Source of the DNA: Roseateles_E cavernae
GTDB taxonomy: Bacteria > Pseudomonadota > Gammaproteobacteria > Burkholderiales > Burkholderiaceae_C
Assembly (NCBI RefSeq): GCF_040187885.1
Contig: NZ_JBDPLH010000002.1
Span: forward strand, 310,001-374,000
Direction: 5' to 3'
DNA length: 64,000 nt
Below the pieces are notes generated by a model. The model saw only the letters and a program-made list of their open reading frames with translations, ran no database searches and was not told where the DNA came from. Positions 31,290 through 39,478 of this stretch are shown in pieces. The position numbers and the translations under genes are program-made. How positions within the stretch are numbered: position 1 is the stretch's first letter; each line of letters begins with the position of its first letter.

Positions 31290-33686
31290 ATGAGTCGATT
31301 CCAAGTTCGCAAAGTCGCCGTGCTCGGCGCTGGCGTGATGGGCGCGCAGATCGCTGCGCACCTGGTCAACGTCAAGGTGCCGGTGGTGCTGTTCGACCTG
31401 CCGGCCAAGGAAGGTGCCAAGAACGGCATCGTCAGCAAGGCCGTCGAGGGCCTGAAGAAGCTCAAGCCCGCGCCGCTGGCCGTGCCGGAGAACGCCGCGC
31501 TGATCCAGCGGGCCAACTACGAGGAGCATCTGGAGCTGCTGAAGGATTGCGACCTGATCATCGAGGCCATCGCCGAACGCATGGACTGGAAGCTCGATCT
31601 CTACACCAAGATCGCCCCCTTCATCGCCCCGCACGCGATCGTCGCGTCCAACACCTCGGGCCTGTCGATCACCAAGCTCAGCGAAGTGCTGCCCGAAGAG
31701 ATCAAGCCGCGCTTCTGCGGCATCCATTTCTTCAACCCGCCGCGCTATATGTACCTGGTCGAGCTGATCAACACGCCGACCACCCGTCCGGAAGTCATCG
31801 ACCAGTTGGAGAGCTTCGTCACGACCGCCGTCGGCAAGGGCGTGGTGCGCGCCAATGACACGCCCAACTTCGTCGCCAACCGCGTCGGCATCGCCGGCAT
31901 GATGGCCACGATGATCGAGGCCGAGAAGTTCGGCCTGTCGGTCGACGTGGTCGACGATCTGACAGGCAAGAAGCTGGGTCGCGCCTCCAGCGGCACCTTC
32001 CGCACCGCCGACGTCGTGGGCCTGGACACCATGGCACATGTCGTCAAGACCATGCAGGACAACCTGAAGGACGATCCCTTCTACTCGACCTATGCCACGC
32101 CCAAGGTGCTGGCTGCGCTGATCGAGAAGGGCGCGCTGGGCCAGAAGACCGGCGCCGGCTTCTACAAAAAGGTCGGCAAGGACATCCAGCGCCTGGATTT
32201 CGCGAGCGGTGAATACGTCGCCGGTGGCAAGAAGGCCGACGACATCGTCGCCCGCATGCTGAAGAAGCCCGCCGCCGACCGCATCAAGCTGCTGCGCGAG
32301 TCGAGCAACCCGCAGGCGCAGTTCCTGTGGTCCATCCTGCGCGACAGCTTCCACTATGCCGCCGTGCACCTGAACACCGTCGCCGATACCGCGCGCGAAA
32401 TCGACTTCGCGATGCGCTGGGGCTTCGGCAGCAGCCAGGGCCCGTTCGAGCTGTGGCAGGCCGCCGGCTGGAAGCAAGTCGCCGAGTGGATCTCCGCCGA
32501 CATCGCCGAGGGCAAGACCCTGTCCAGCGCTCCGCTGCCCGCCTGGGTCAGCGAGGGCCCGGTGGCAGAAAACGGTGGCGTGCACAGCACGCAAGGCTCG
32601 TGGAGCGCCGCAGAAGGCAAGTTCAAGCCGCGCGCCAAGCTGCCGGTCTATCAGCGTCAGGCCTTCCCCGAGTCCCTGGTGGGCGAGGGCGCGGCCGAGC
32701 CCCTGAAGGCCGGCACGGAGGAGTTCAAGAACGAAGAGATCCGCGTCTGGAGCCTGGACGGCGAGGTGTTGGTCGCCTCGATCACCGCCAAGCTGCACCT
32801 GATCAGCCCGACTGTGACCGAGGGCCTCTTGAAGGCCGTCGAGATCGCCGAGGCGAAGTACAAGGGCCTGGTGATCTGGAGCCCGGACGATGTGTTCTCG
32901 GCCGGCGCCAACCTCGAAGCGCTGATGCCCGTCTTCATGAAGTCGGGTGCCAAGGGCATCGCGCCGGAAGAGAAGAAGCTGCAGGACATGATGCTGCGCA
33001 TCCGCTACGCCAATGTGCCGGTGGTCGCCGCGATGCGCGGCCTGGCCCTGGGCGGTGGCGCCGAACTGGCTGTGCATTGCGCGCGCCGTGTCGCGCACAT
33101 GGAGAGCTATGTCGGCCTGGTCGAAGTCGGCGTGGGCCTGATCCCCGGCGGCGGCGGTCTGACCTATATTGCCCGCCGTGCGGCCGAGATGGCCAAGGCC
33201 GGCAATGCAGACGCCGACATCTTCGCCTTCCTGAAGGACGGTTTCACGACCGCCGCCACTGCCAAGGTCGCGACCTCGGCGCTGGAAGCGAAGAAGAACG
33301 GCTTCCTGCTGGACAGCGATATCGTCGTGCCGAACAAGGACGAGCTGCTGCACGTCGCCTCCAGCCAGGCCAGGTCCATGTTCGAGTCGGGCTACCGTCC
33401 GCCGCTGAAGGCACTGTTCCCGGTGGCCGGCCGCTCGGGCATCGCCACCATCAAGGGCCAGCTGGCCAATATGCGCGATGGCGGCTTCATCAGCGCCCAT
33501 GACTACCACCTGGCGGCCCTGATCGCCGATGTGGTCTGCGGCGGCGAGGTGGAAGCCGGTTCGCTGGTCGACGAGGAATACCTGATGTCGCTGGAGCGCA
33601 AGCACTTCTGCAGCTTGCTAGAGCACCCCAAGACCCAGGAACGCATCATGGGCATGCTGCAGACCGGCAAGCCCGTGCGCAACTAA
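31290..33686 (+). CDS. Bifunctional 3-hydroxyacyl-CoA dehydrogenase / enoyl-CoA hydratase
   Basis: A 798-residue fusion with reversed order to E. coli FadB: N-terminal NAD-binding dehydrogenase (VAVLGAGVMGAQIAAHL at about 9-25, FFNPPRYM near 148) and C-terminal crotonase domain (VFSAGANLEALMP, then GLALGGGAELAVHCARR). It catalyses the middle two steps of beta-oxidation. I choose ATG 31290, nine bases after GAAGGA; ATG 31281 abuts that ribosome site and is less likely. Confidence 0.92.
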   Translation: MSRFQVRKVAVLGAGVMGAQIAAHLVNVKVPVVLFDLPAKEGAKNGIVSKAVEGLKKLKPAPLAVPENAALIQRANYEEHLELLKDCDLIIEAIAERMDWKLDLYTKIAPFIAPHAIVASNTSGLSITKLSEVLPEEIKPRFCGIHFFNPPRYMYLVELINTPTTRPEVIDQLESFVTTAVGKGVVRANDTPNFVANRVGIAGMMATMIEAEKFGLSVDVVDDLTGKKLGRASSGTFRTADVVGLDTMAHVVKTMQDNLKDDPFYSTYATPKVLAALIEKGALGQKTGAGFYKKVGKDIQRLDFASGEYVAGGKKADDIVARMLKKPAADRIKLLRESSNPQAQFLWSILRDSFHYAAVHLNTVADTAREIDFAMRWGFGSSQGPFELWQAAGWKQVAEWISADIAEGKTLSSAPLPAWVSEGPVAENGGVHSTQGSWSAAEGKFKPRAKLPVYQRQAFPESLVGEGAAEPLKAGTEEFKNEEIRVWSLDGEVLVASITAKLHLISPTVTEGLLKAVEIAEAKYKGLVIWSPDDVFSAGANLEALMPVFMKSGAKGIAPEEKKLQDMMLRIRYANVPVVAAMRGLALGGGAELAVHCARRVAHMESYVGLVEVGVGLIPGGGGLTYIARRAAEMAKAGNADADIFAFLKDGFTTAATAKVATSALEAKKNGFLLDSDIVVPNKDELLHVASSQARSMFESGYRPPLKALFPVAGRSGIATIKGQLANMRDGGFISAHDYHLAALIADVVCGGEVEAGSLVDEEYLMSLERKHFCSLLEHPKTQERIMGMLQTGKPVRN

Positions 33687-33698
33687 GGATTACCGATC

Positions 33699-34913
33699 AT
33701 GAGCAAGCAAGTTCAAGAAGCCTATATCTGCGCCGCCACCCGCCTGCCCATCGGCAAGTCGGGCCGGGGTTACTACAAGAACACCCGTCCGGACGAGATG
33801 CTGAGCCGCGCCATCCAGGCCGCCTTGGCCCAGGTGCCGGGTCTTGACCCCAAGGTGATTGAGGACGCCATCATCGGCTGCTCCTTCCCCGAGGGCGAGC
33901 AGGGCATGAATATCGCCCGCGTCGCGGCCGTGCTGAGCGGCCTGCCCAACACGGTTGGCGGCGTGACGGTGAATCGCTACTGCGCCTCGGGCATCACCGC
34001 GCTGGCGATGGCGGCCGACCGCATCCGCATCGGCGAGTCGGAGGTGATGATCGCCGGCGGCGTCGAATCGATGAGCATGGTGCCCATGGGCGGCAACAAG
34101 CCCAGCCTGCCGCCCGCGATCTTCGAGCGCGACGAGAACATCGGCCTGGCCTATGGCATGGGCCTGACCGCCGAGAAGGTGGCCGCGCAGTGGAAGATCA
34201 GCCGCGAAGCCCAGGACGAGTTCGCGCTGGAATCGCACCGCCGCGCGCTGGCCGCCATCGAGGCCGGCCACTTCAAGGACGAGATGACGCCCTTCGAGAT
34301 CCTCGAGCGTTCGCCCAATCTGGTCGATGGTTCGGTGAACCATCAGCGCCGCATCGTCGACACCGACGAAGGTCCGCGCAAGGACACCTCGCCCGAAGGC
34401 CTGGCCAAGCTCAAGCCGGTGTTCGCCGCCAAGGGCAGCGTCACCGCCGGCAACAGCTCGCAGACCTCGGACGGCGCCGGCGCGCTGATCGTCGCCTCTG
34501 AAGCCGCGGTCAAGCGCTTCGGCCTGACCCCGCTGGCCCGTTTCGTCAGCTTCGCGGTGCGCGGCGTGCCGCCCGAGATCATGGGCATCGGCCCGATCGA
34601 GGCCATCCCGGCCGCGCTGAAGCTGGCCGGCATCTCGGCCCAGGACCTGGGCTGGATCGAGCTGAACGAGGCCTTCGCCGCCCAGTCGCTGGCCGTGCTG
34701 AACGATCTGGACAGCAAGGGCATCGTGCTGGACCGCGCCAAGGTCAACCCGAACGGTGGCGCGATTGCGCTGGGCCACCCGCTGGGCGCGACCGGTGCGA
34801 TCCGCGCCGCCTCGGTGATCCACGGCCTGCGCCGCACCGGCGCCAAGTACGGCATGGTGACCATGTGCGTCGGCGCCGGCCAGGGTGCGGCCGGCATCAT
34901 CGAACGCCTGTAA
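33699..34913 (+). CDS. Acetyl-CoA C-acyltransferase (thiolase)
   Basis: A 404-residue thiolase: nucleophile cysteine in NRYCASGITAL, the GHPLGATGA motif with the active histidine and CVGAGQGAAG near the C-terminus. It cleaves 3-ketoacyl-CoA, the last step of beta-oxidation. It starts 13 bases after the dehydrogenase/hydratase stop, so the two form the trifunctional set. A GC hairpin lies just after the stop. Confidence 0.93.
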   Translation: MSKQVQEAYICAATRLPIGKSGRGYYKNTRPDEMLSRAIQAALAQVPGLDPKVIEDAIIGCSFPEGEQGMNIARVAAVLSGLPNTVGGVTVNRYCASGITALAMAADRIRIGESEVMIAGGVESMSMVPMGGNKPSLPPAIFERDENIGLAYGMGLTAEKVAAQWKISREAQDEFALESHRRALAAIEAGHFKDEMTPFEILERSPNLVDGSVNHQRRIVDTDEGPRKDTSPEGLAKLKPVFAAKGSVTAGNSSQTSDGAGALIVASEAAVKRFGLTPLARFVSFAVRGVPPEIMGIGPIEAIPAALKLAGISAQDLGWIELNEAFAAQSLAVLNDLDSKGIVLDRAKVNPNGGAIALGHPLGATGAIRAASVIHGLRRTGAKYGMVTMCVGAGQGAAGIIERL

Positions 34914-34925
34914 GCGTTCCTGACA

Positions 34926-34947
34926 AGCGCGGCCTCGGCCGCGCTTT
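34926..34947 (+). terminator. GC-rich hairpin after the thiolase gene
   Basis: AGCGCGGCC (34926-34934) and GGCCGCGCT (34937-34945) make a perfect inverted repeat with a two-base centre, followed by only two or three T. It may reduce read-through into the next genes or stabilise the upstream message. A complete stop is uncertain. Confidence 0.4.
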
Positions 34948-34966
34948 CGCTGGGGAGTTCCGCAGC

Positions 34967-35824
34967 ATGACGATCAGCTTCCGCGCCGGCGACGGCTTTG
35001 AACTGAAGGGCCATCTGTATGGCGATGCGGCCACGGCCAAGGCCGGCCTGCTGATCGCGCCGGCCATGGGCGTGGAGCAGCGCTATTACGCCGACTTCGC
35101 CCACTGGATGGCGGCCCAGGGCTGGCTGGTGCTGAGCTTCGACTATCGCGGCATGGGCGCTTCGCGGCCGGCCGAGATGCGGCGCTCGCTGAAGGGCCTG
35201 GATGCGGACATCCGCACCTGGGCCGAGCGCGATGCCGCCGCCGCGCTGGACGAGCTGTCGCGCCGCCTGGGCAGCGAGACGACACCCGTCCACTGGCTGG
35301 GCCACAGCCTGGGCGGTCAGATCCTCGGCCTGCTGCCCAACCGCGAGCGCGTCAGCCGCGCCATCACCGTCGGCTGCGGCAGCGGCTACTGGCGCGAGAA
35401 CTCGGCGGGCCTGAGGCGCTATGTCTGGTGGCTCTGGTACGTGGTCGTGCCGCTGGCCCTGCCGCTGTTCGGCTATTTCCCGGGCCGCAAGCTGCGCAAG
35501 GTGGGCGATCTGCCGCGCGGCGTGATGGCGCAGTGGCGGCGCTGGTGCCTGGACCCCGGCTACATGATGGGCGAGGGTGGCGAGGTGCTGCGCGCCCATT
35601 ACGCCGCGCTGCGCACGCCGATGCTGTCGCTGGCCTTCACCGACGACGAGTTCATGTCCCGCCGCAACACCGAGTCGCTGCACGGCTTCTATGCCGGCGC
35701 CAGCCCCGAGCTGCGCCGCATCGCACCGAAGGACGTCGGCGCGCGCCGCATCGGCCATTTCGGTTTCTTCCGCAAGCACTTCGAGGCCAGCCTGTGGCCG
35801 CAGGTGCCGGCCTGGCTGATATGA
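34967..35824 (+). CDS. Alpha/beta hydrolase
   Basis: A 285-residue hydrolase with the serine nucleophile elbow GHSLGG (about 105-110), a probable acid D-D (FTDDEFM) and catalytic H in IGHFGFF. The N-terminus begins MTISFRAGDGFELKGHLYG, and a membrane-like stretch (WWLWYVVVPLALPLFGYF) lies in the cap. The fold and the GMGAS signature suggest an esterase or thioesterase. ATG 34967 follows GGGGAG. Its stop overlaps the following gene (ATGA). Confidence 0.85.
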   Translation: MTISFRAGDGFELKGHLYGDAATAKAGLLIAPAMGVEQRYYADFAHWMAAQGWLVLSFDYRGMGASRPAEMRRSLKGLDADIRTWAERDAAAALDELSRRLGSETTPVHWLGHSLGGQILGLLPNRERVSRAITVGCGSGYWRENSAGLRRYVWWLWYVVVPLALPLFGYFPGRKLRKVGDLPRGVMAQWRRWCLDPGYMMGEGGEVLRAHYAALRTPMLSLAFTDDEFMSRRNTESLHGFYAGASPELRRIAPKDVGARRIGHFGFFRKHFEASLWPQVPAWLI

Positions 35825-36399
35825 GGCGCCGCCATCTGCTGCTGGCTTCCGCCTCGCCGCTGCTGCTGAGCGGCTGCGCCGGCGAGCTCTCGCCCGGCTT
35901 CAGCAGCTGGCAGCAGGCCCGCGAGTCGGTGCTGGAGCTGATGTTGCGCCAGCACCATCTGGCGCACGAGCGCTGGAGCCTGCCGCAGCTGCTGCAGCAT
36001 CTGGCGCAAAGCATCGAGTTCTCGATCCAGGGCTACCCCGAAGCCAGGAGCGCACTGTTCCAGCAGACGCTGGGCCGGACCGCCTTCGCGGTGTTCGACG
36101 CCCGCGGCCAGATGAACCACGACCTCGCCGAGCCGATTCCCGGCGCGCCCGCGCTCGATCCCGAGCAAGGCCTGAAGATTGCGGTGCAACGCCTGCTGGA
36201 CGCGATGCAGGCCTTCAGCGCGCACAAGGGTCTGTTCAAGCCACATTTCGCCTATGGCCCGCTGGACCGCGCTGCCTACCAGCGCGCCCATCTGATGCAC
36301 CTGGCCAACCACTGGACCCAGGTGCAGGCGCTGACCGCCACGGCCCGGGCCGCCGCGAACCCCGACAATCACATCCATTCCAAGGAGACCCCGACATGA
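35821..36399 (+). CDS. DUF1569-like (DinB-fold) lipoprotein
   Basis: A 192-residue protein with an LSGC lipobox (cysteine about residue 19) and a helical domain containing HFAYGPLDRAAYQRAHLMHLANHW, in which three histidines may bind metal as in DinB-like proteins. DUF1569 family is suggested; the role is unknown. It overlaps both neighbours by four bases, so is translationally coupled in the operon. Confidence 0.7.
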   Translation: MRRRHLLLASASPLLLSGCAGELSPGFSSWQQARESVLELMLRQHHLAHERWSLPQLLQHLAQSIEFSIQGYPEARSALFQQTLGRTAFAVFDARGQMNHDLAEPIPGAPALDPEQGLKIAVQRLLDAMQAFSAHKGLFKPHFAYGPLDRAAYQRAHLMHLANHWTQVQALTATARAAANPDNHIHSKETPT

Positions 36400-37160
36400 C
36401 CATCAAGACCGCCATCGTCAACGGCGTGGCCAGCATCGAAATCGCCCGCCCCGAGAAGAAGAACGCGCTGACCTCGGACATGTACCAGCAGATGGCCGAT
36501 GCGATCAACGCGGCCGCCACGGCCGGCGAGGTGCGCGCCGTGCTGATCTATGGCCAGCCCGGCATCTTCACCTCGGGCAACGACCTCGAGGACTTCATGG
36601 CCCGCCCGCGCTCGGGCGAGGACGCCCCGGTGTTCCAGTTCATGCGCGCGCTGCTGGGCTGCGACAAGCCGGTGATCGCCGCCGTGACCGGCGGCGCCAT
36701 CGGCATCGGCACCACCATGCTCTTGCACTGCGATTTCGTCTTTGTTGCCGATGACGCCCGCCTGGCCATGCCCTTCGTCAGCCTGGGCCTGGTGCCCGAG
36801 TTCGCCTCCAGCCTCTTGGTGCCGCAGCTGATGGGCAACCGCCGCGCCGCCGAGAAGCTGCTGCTGGGCGACCCCTTCACCGGCGAGCAGGCGGTCGAGT
36901 GCGGCATCGCCAATGCGGTGCTGCCGGCCGGCGAGGTTGTCAACCATGCGCGCCGCGTGGCCGAGCGCTTCAACAAGCTGGCCCCCAGCGCGGTGCGCGA
37001 GAGCAAGCGCCTGATGCGTGCGCCGCAGGCCGAGGCCGTGCTGGCGACCATCAAGACCGAAGCCGAGATCTTCGGCGCCCGCCTGCGCAGCCCCGAGGCG
37101 ATGGAAGCCTTCCAGGCCTTCTTCCAGAAGCGCCAGCCGGACTTCAGCAAGTTCGAGTAA
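36396..37160 (+). CDS. Enoyl-CoA hydratase/isomerase family protein
   Basis: A 254-residue crotonase-fold enzyme: IEIARPEKKNALTSDMY near the N-terminus, the oxyanion-hole segments SGNDLEDF (about 60-67) and TGGAIGIGTTMLLHCDF (about 98-114). It hydrates or isomerises enoyl-CoA. It overlaps the DUF1569-like gene (ATGA) and is separated by nine bases from the SGNH gene. One catalytic Glu is replaced in part of the family; residues here were not checked in structure. Confidence 0.9.
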   Translation: MTIKTAIVNGVASIEIARPEKKNALTSDMYQQMADAINAAATAGEVRAVLIYGQPGIFTSGNDLEDFMARPRSGEDAPVFQFMRALLGCDKPVIAAVTGGAIGIGTTMLLHCDFVFVADDARLAMPFVSLGLVPEFASSLLVPQLMGNRRAAEKLLLGDPFTGEQAVECGIANAVLPAGEVVNHARRVAERFNKLAPSAVRESKRLMRAPQAEAVLATIKTEAEIFGARLRSPEAMEAFQAFFQKRQPDFSKFE

Positions 37161-37169
37161 GCCCTCGGC

Positions 37170-37919
37170 ATGTTGCAGCTTGCGCCGTTCGTGCGGTTGG
37201 CGCTGGCGCCGCTGCTGCTGTGGCAGGGCGCGCGCGTGCGGCGCCAGGCCCTGCGCCTGCCCGAGGCCGAGGGCCAGCGGGCCGGCGTGACGGGCGAGGG
37301 CCCGCTGGTGCTGCGCCTGCTGATCGTCGGCGATTCGTCCGCCGCCGGTGTCGGCGCGCCGAGCCAGGACGAGGCGCTGGCCGGCCATCTGAGCCGGGCC
37401 CTGGCGCGGCGCCTGGGCGGCATGGTGCGCTGGCAGGTGCTGGCCCGCAGCGGGCACACGACGGCCGATGCGCTCGAGCATCTGCGCGTCAGCGAGATCT
37501 TCCCGGCCGATGTGGTGGTGACGGCGCTGGGCGTCAACGATGTGGTCGGCCAGCTCTCGCCTCGGCGCTGGCTGCAGCAGCTCGACCAGATCGATGCCCT
37601 CTTGCAGCAGCGCGCCGCCGCGCCGCGTTTCACGCTGCACAGCGCGGTGCCGCCGATGCACAGCTTTCCGCTGTTGCCGCAGCCGCTGCGCTGGCTGATG
37701 GGGGCCCAGGCCCTGCGCATGAACCGCGCGCTGGGTCGCCACCTGCTGACCCAGCCCCGGCGCGGCATGCAGGCCCTGCCGGCGCATCTGCATGGCAAGG
37801 CCGCCGTGCGCCTGATGGCGCGCGACGGCTTCCACCCCAACCCGGCCGGCTATGCGGCCTGGGCCGAGGCGCTGGCGGAGCGGCTGGTGAGGGAGTGGGG
37901 GAAGCCGCCGCGCCGCTAG
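37170..37919 (+). CDS. SGNH/GDSL hydrolase
   Basis: A 249-residue hydrolase with blocks GDSSAAGVG (near 52-60, nucleophile Ser), RSGHTTAD (block II Gly), GVNDVVG (block III Asn) and DGFHPNPAGY (block V Asp/His). It hydrolyses ester or thioester bonds. N-terminal hydrophobic segment (MLQLAPFVRLALAPLLLW) may be a signal anchor. It ends the long operon and overlaps the AraC gene end on the opposite strand by four bases. Confidence 0.88.
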   Translation: MLQLAPFVRLALAPLLLWQGARVRRQALRLPEAEGQRAGVTGEGPLVLRLLIVGDSSAAGVGAPSQDEALAGHLSRALARRLGGMVRWQVLARSGHTTADALEHLRVSEIFPADVVVTALGVNDVVGQLSPRRWLQQLDQIDALLQQRAAAPRFTLHSAVPPMHSFPLLPQPLRWLMGAQALRMNRALGRHLLTQPRRGMQALPAHLHGKAAVRLMARDGFHPNPAGYAAWAEALAERLVREWGKPPRR

Positions 37920-38809
37920 GCCCCGCCGGCCGGCAGGCGCCGCATGCGCTGGATGTCGCGCTGCGGCGGCGCGCCGAACAAGCGGCTGTAGTCGCGGCTG
38001 AACTGCGAGGCGCTCTCGTAGCCCACGCGCGCCGCCGTGCTACCGGCGTCCAGCGCCTGGTTCAGCATCAGCAGCCGCGCCTCCTGCAGGCGCAGCTGCT
38101 TCTGGTACTGCAGCGGGCTCATGCCGGCGAGGTTGCGAAAGTGCAGCCGGAAGGTCGAGGGGCTCATGTGCACACGCTCGGCCAGCTCGTCCATCAGTAC
38201 ATCGTGGACGAAGTTCTGTTTCAGCCAGGCCATGGCCTGCGCGATCTGGTGGCTGGGCGAGCCCGCCGCCACCAGCTGTCGCAGATAGGGGCCGTGCGGG
38301 CCGCTCAGCAGTCGCACCAGGATCTCCTGCTGAATCAGCGGCGCCAGGCTGGCGCAGAGCTGCGGCTCGCCAAACAAGCGGAACAGGCGTATCAGCGCAT
38401 CGAGCAGGGCCGGCTCCAGCGGGCTCAGCGAGATCGCGCCCGGCACCTGATCGCGCGGCAGCGGTGGCAGATCCATCTGCGCGGCCAGTTGCACGATCTG
38501 GCGGGCATCGAGCTTCAGCATCAGGCCCAGAAAGGGCTCGGCCGGGTCGGCCCCGGTGATCTGGGCGAGCACCGGCAGATCCACGGTGGTCAGCAAGGAC
38601 TGGCCCGGCCCGAGGCTCATCACCTGCTCGCCGAGCGTCACCTGCTTCGTGCCCTGCGCGATGACGGCCAGGCCCAGCTCGTAGAAGCAGGGCAGGGGAT
38701 CGCTCTTGGCGCTGAGGCGGTGGACGCTCAGTGAGGCCGCCGCGGTCGGGTGACTGCCGTCATTTCGGGCAATCTTGCCGATCTCCTGGGCCAGGCGGGC
38801 AATGGTCAT
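37916..38809 (-). CDS. AraC family regulator (YqhC-like N-terminal domain)
   Basis: A 297-residue regulator: residues about 20-175 match the AraC_N (PF06719) ligand-binding domain, with ELGLAVIAQGTKQVTLG, and about 195-290 form two HTH motifs (MDELAERVHMSPSTFRLHF, then GYESASQFSRDYSRLFG). Start at ATG 38809. It is divergent from a molybdenum hydroxylase operon; the gap contains two 12-bp direct repeats spaced like AraC sites, so it likely regulates that operon. Confidence 0.9.
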   Translation of the reverse strand: MTIARLAQEIGKIARNDGSHPTAAASLSVHRLSAKSDPLPCFYELGLAVIAQGTKQVTLGEQVMSLGPGQSLLTTVDLPVLAQITGADPAEPFLGLMLKLDARQIVQLAAQMDLPPLPRDQVPGAISLSPLEPALLDALIRLFRLFGEPQLCASLAPLIQQEILVRLLSGPHGPYLRQLVAAGSPSHQIAQAMAWLKQNFVHDVLMDELAERVHMSPSTFRLHFRNLAGMSPLQYQKQLRLQEARLLMLNQALDAGSTAARVGYESASQFSRDYSRLFGAPPQRDIQRMRRLPAGGA

Positions 38810-38897
38810 GGGCGGGGTGCTGCACAGCAGCGGGGTAGAGGCGAGGTCACTGTAGCGCTGGCGCGGGTGGGGCTGGCAGATCCGGTGACGAAACATT

Positions 38898-38930
38898 GGA
38901 ATAGGCAAGACAAGCGTCGGAATGGGCAAG
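38898..38930 (+). promoter_or_regulatory. Two 21-bp-spaced direct repeats, candidate AraC-family operator
   Basis: GGAATAGGCAAG (38898-38909) and GGAATGGGCAAG (38919-38930) differ at one base and start 21 bp apart, two turns of the helix. Tandem half-sites with this spacing are the typical binding mode of AraC-family proteins. They lie between the AraC gene and the molybdenum hydroxylase operon. Confidence 0.6.
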
Positions 38931-38992
38931 CGCTGGCCGGGCCGGGCGGGGCACACTTGCCGGCACCGCCCCCAGCTGGAGAACCGAGCACC

Positions 38993-39466
38993 ATGAGCAC
39001 CCTCAACGTCAACGGCCGTGACCACGCGGTCGACGCCGACCCTGGCACCCCCATCCTCTGGGCCCTGCGCGACACGCTGGGCATGACCGGCACCAAGTTC
39101 GGCTGCGGCGCGGCGCTGTGCGGCGCCTGCACCGTGCATCTGGACGGCCAGGCGATCCGCTCCTGCGTCACACCGATCTCGGCGGCCGAGGGCAAGAAGA
39201 TCCGCACCATCGAGGCCACCACCGATGGCAGCGACAAGGTCGGCGCGGCGGTGCACGCGGCCTGGGTCAAGCACGATGTCGCGCAATGCGGCTACTGCCA
39301 GAGCGGCCAGATCATGAGCGCGACGGCCTTCCTGAAGTCGCTGCCGAAAGGCAAGAAGCCCACCGCCGCCGAGATCGACGGCGCGATGGCCGGCAATATC
39401 TGCCGCTGCGGCACCTATGCCCGCATCCGCGCCGCGGTGGCCGATGCCGCCAAGACCCTGGCCTGA
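38993..39466 (+). CDS. [2Fe-2S] small subunit of aldehyde/isoquinoline oxidoreductase (IorA-like)
   Basis: A 157-residue iron-sulfur subunit: the plant-type cluster uses C38, C43, C46 and C58, and the second cluster C99, C102, C137 and C139 (QCGYCQSGQ and ICRCGTY). It passes electrons from the molybdenum cofactor of the large subunit. ATG 38993 follows GGAGAACCGAGCACC. The large-subunit gene follows after 12 bases. There is no medium FAD subunit, a pattern of the two-subunit IorAB group. Confidence 0.92.
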   Translation: MSTLNVNGRDHAVDADPGTPILWALRDTLGMTGTKFGCGAALCGACTVHLDGQAIRSCVTPISAAEGKKIRTIEATTDGSDKVGAAVHAAWVKHDVAQCGYCQSGQIMSATAFLKSLPKGKKPTAAEIDGAMAGNICRCGTYARIRAAVADAAKTLA

Positions 39467-39478
39467 AGGAGCGCCACC

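Noticed and set aside
29000..33605. Long minus-strand frames opposite the acyl-CoA dehydrogenase and hydroxyacyl-CoA dehydrogenase genes
   Set aside because: They mirror well-conserved enzymes, have no domain or ribosome site, and such frames are common in high-GC genomes.
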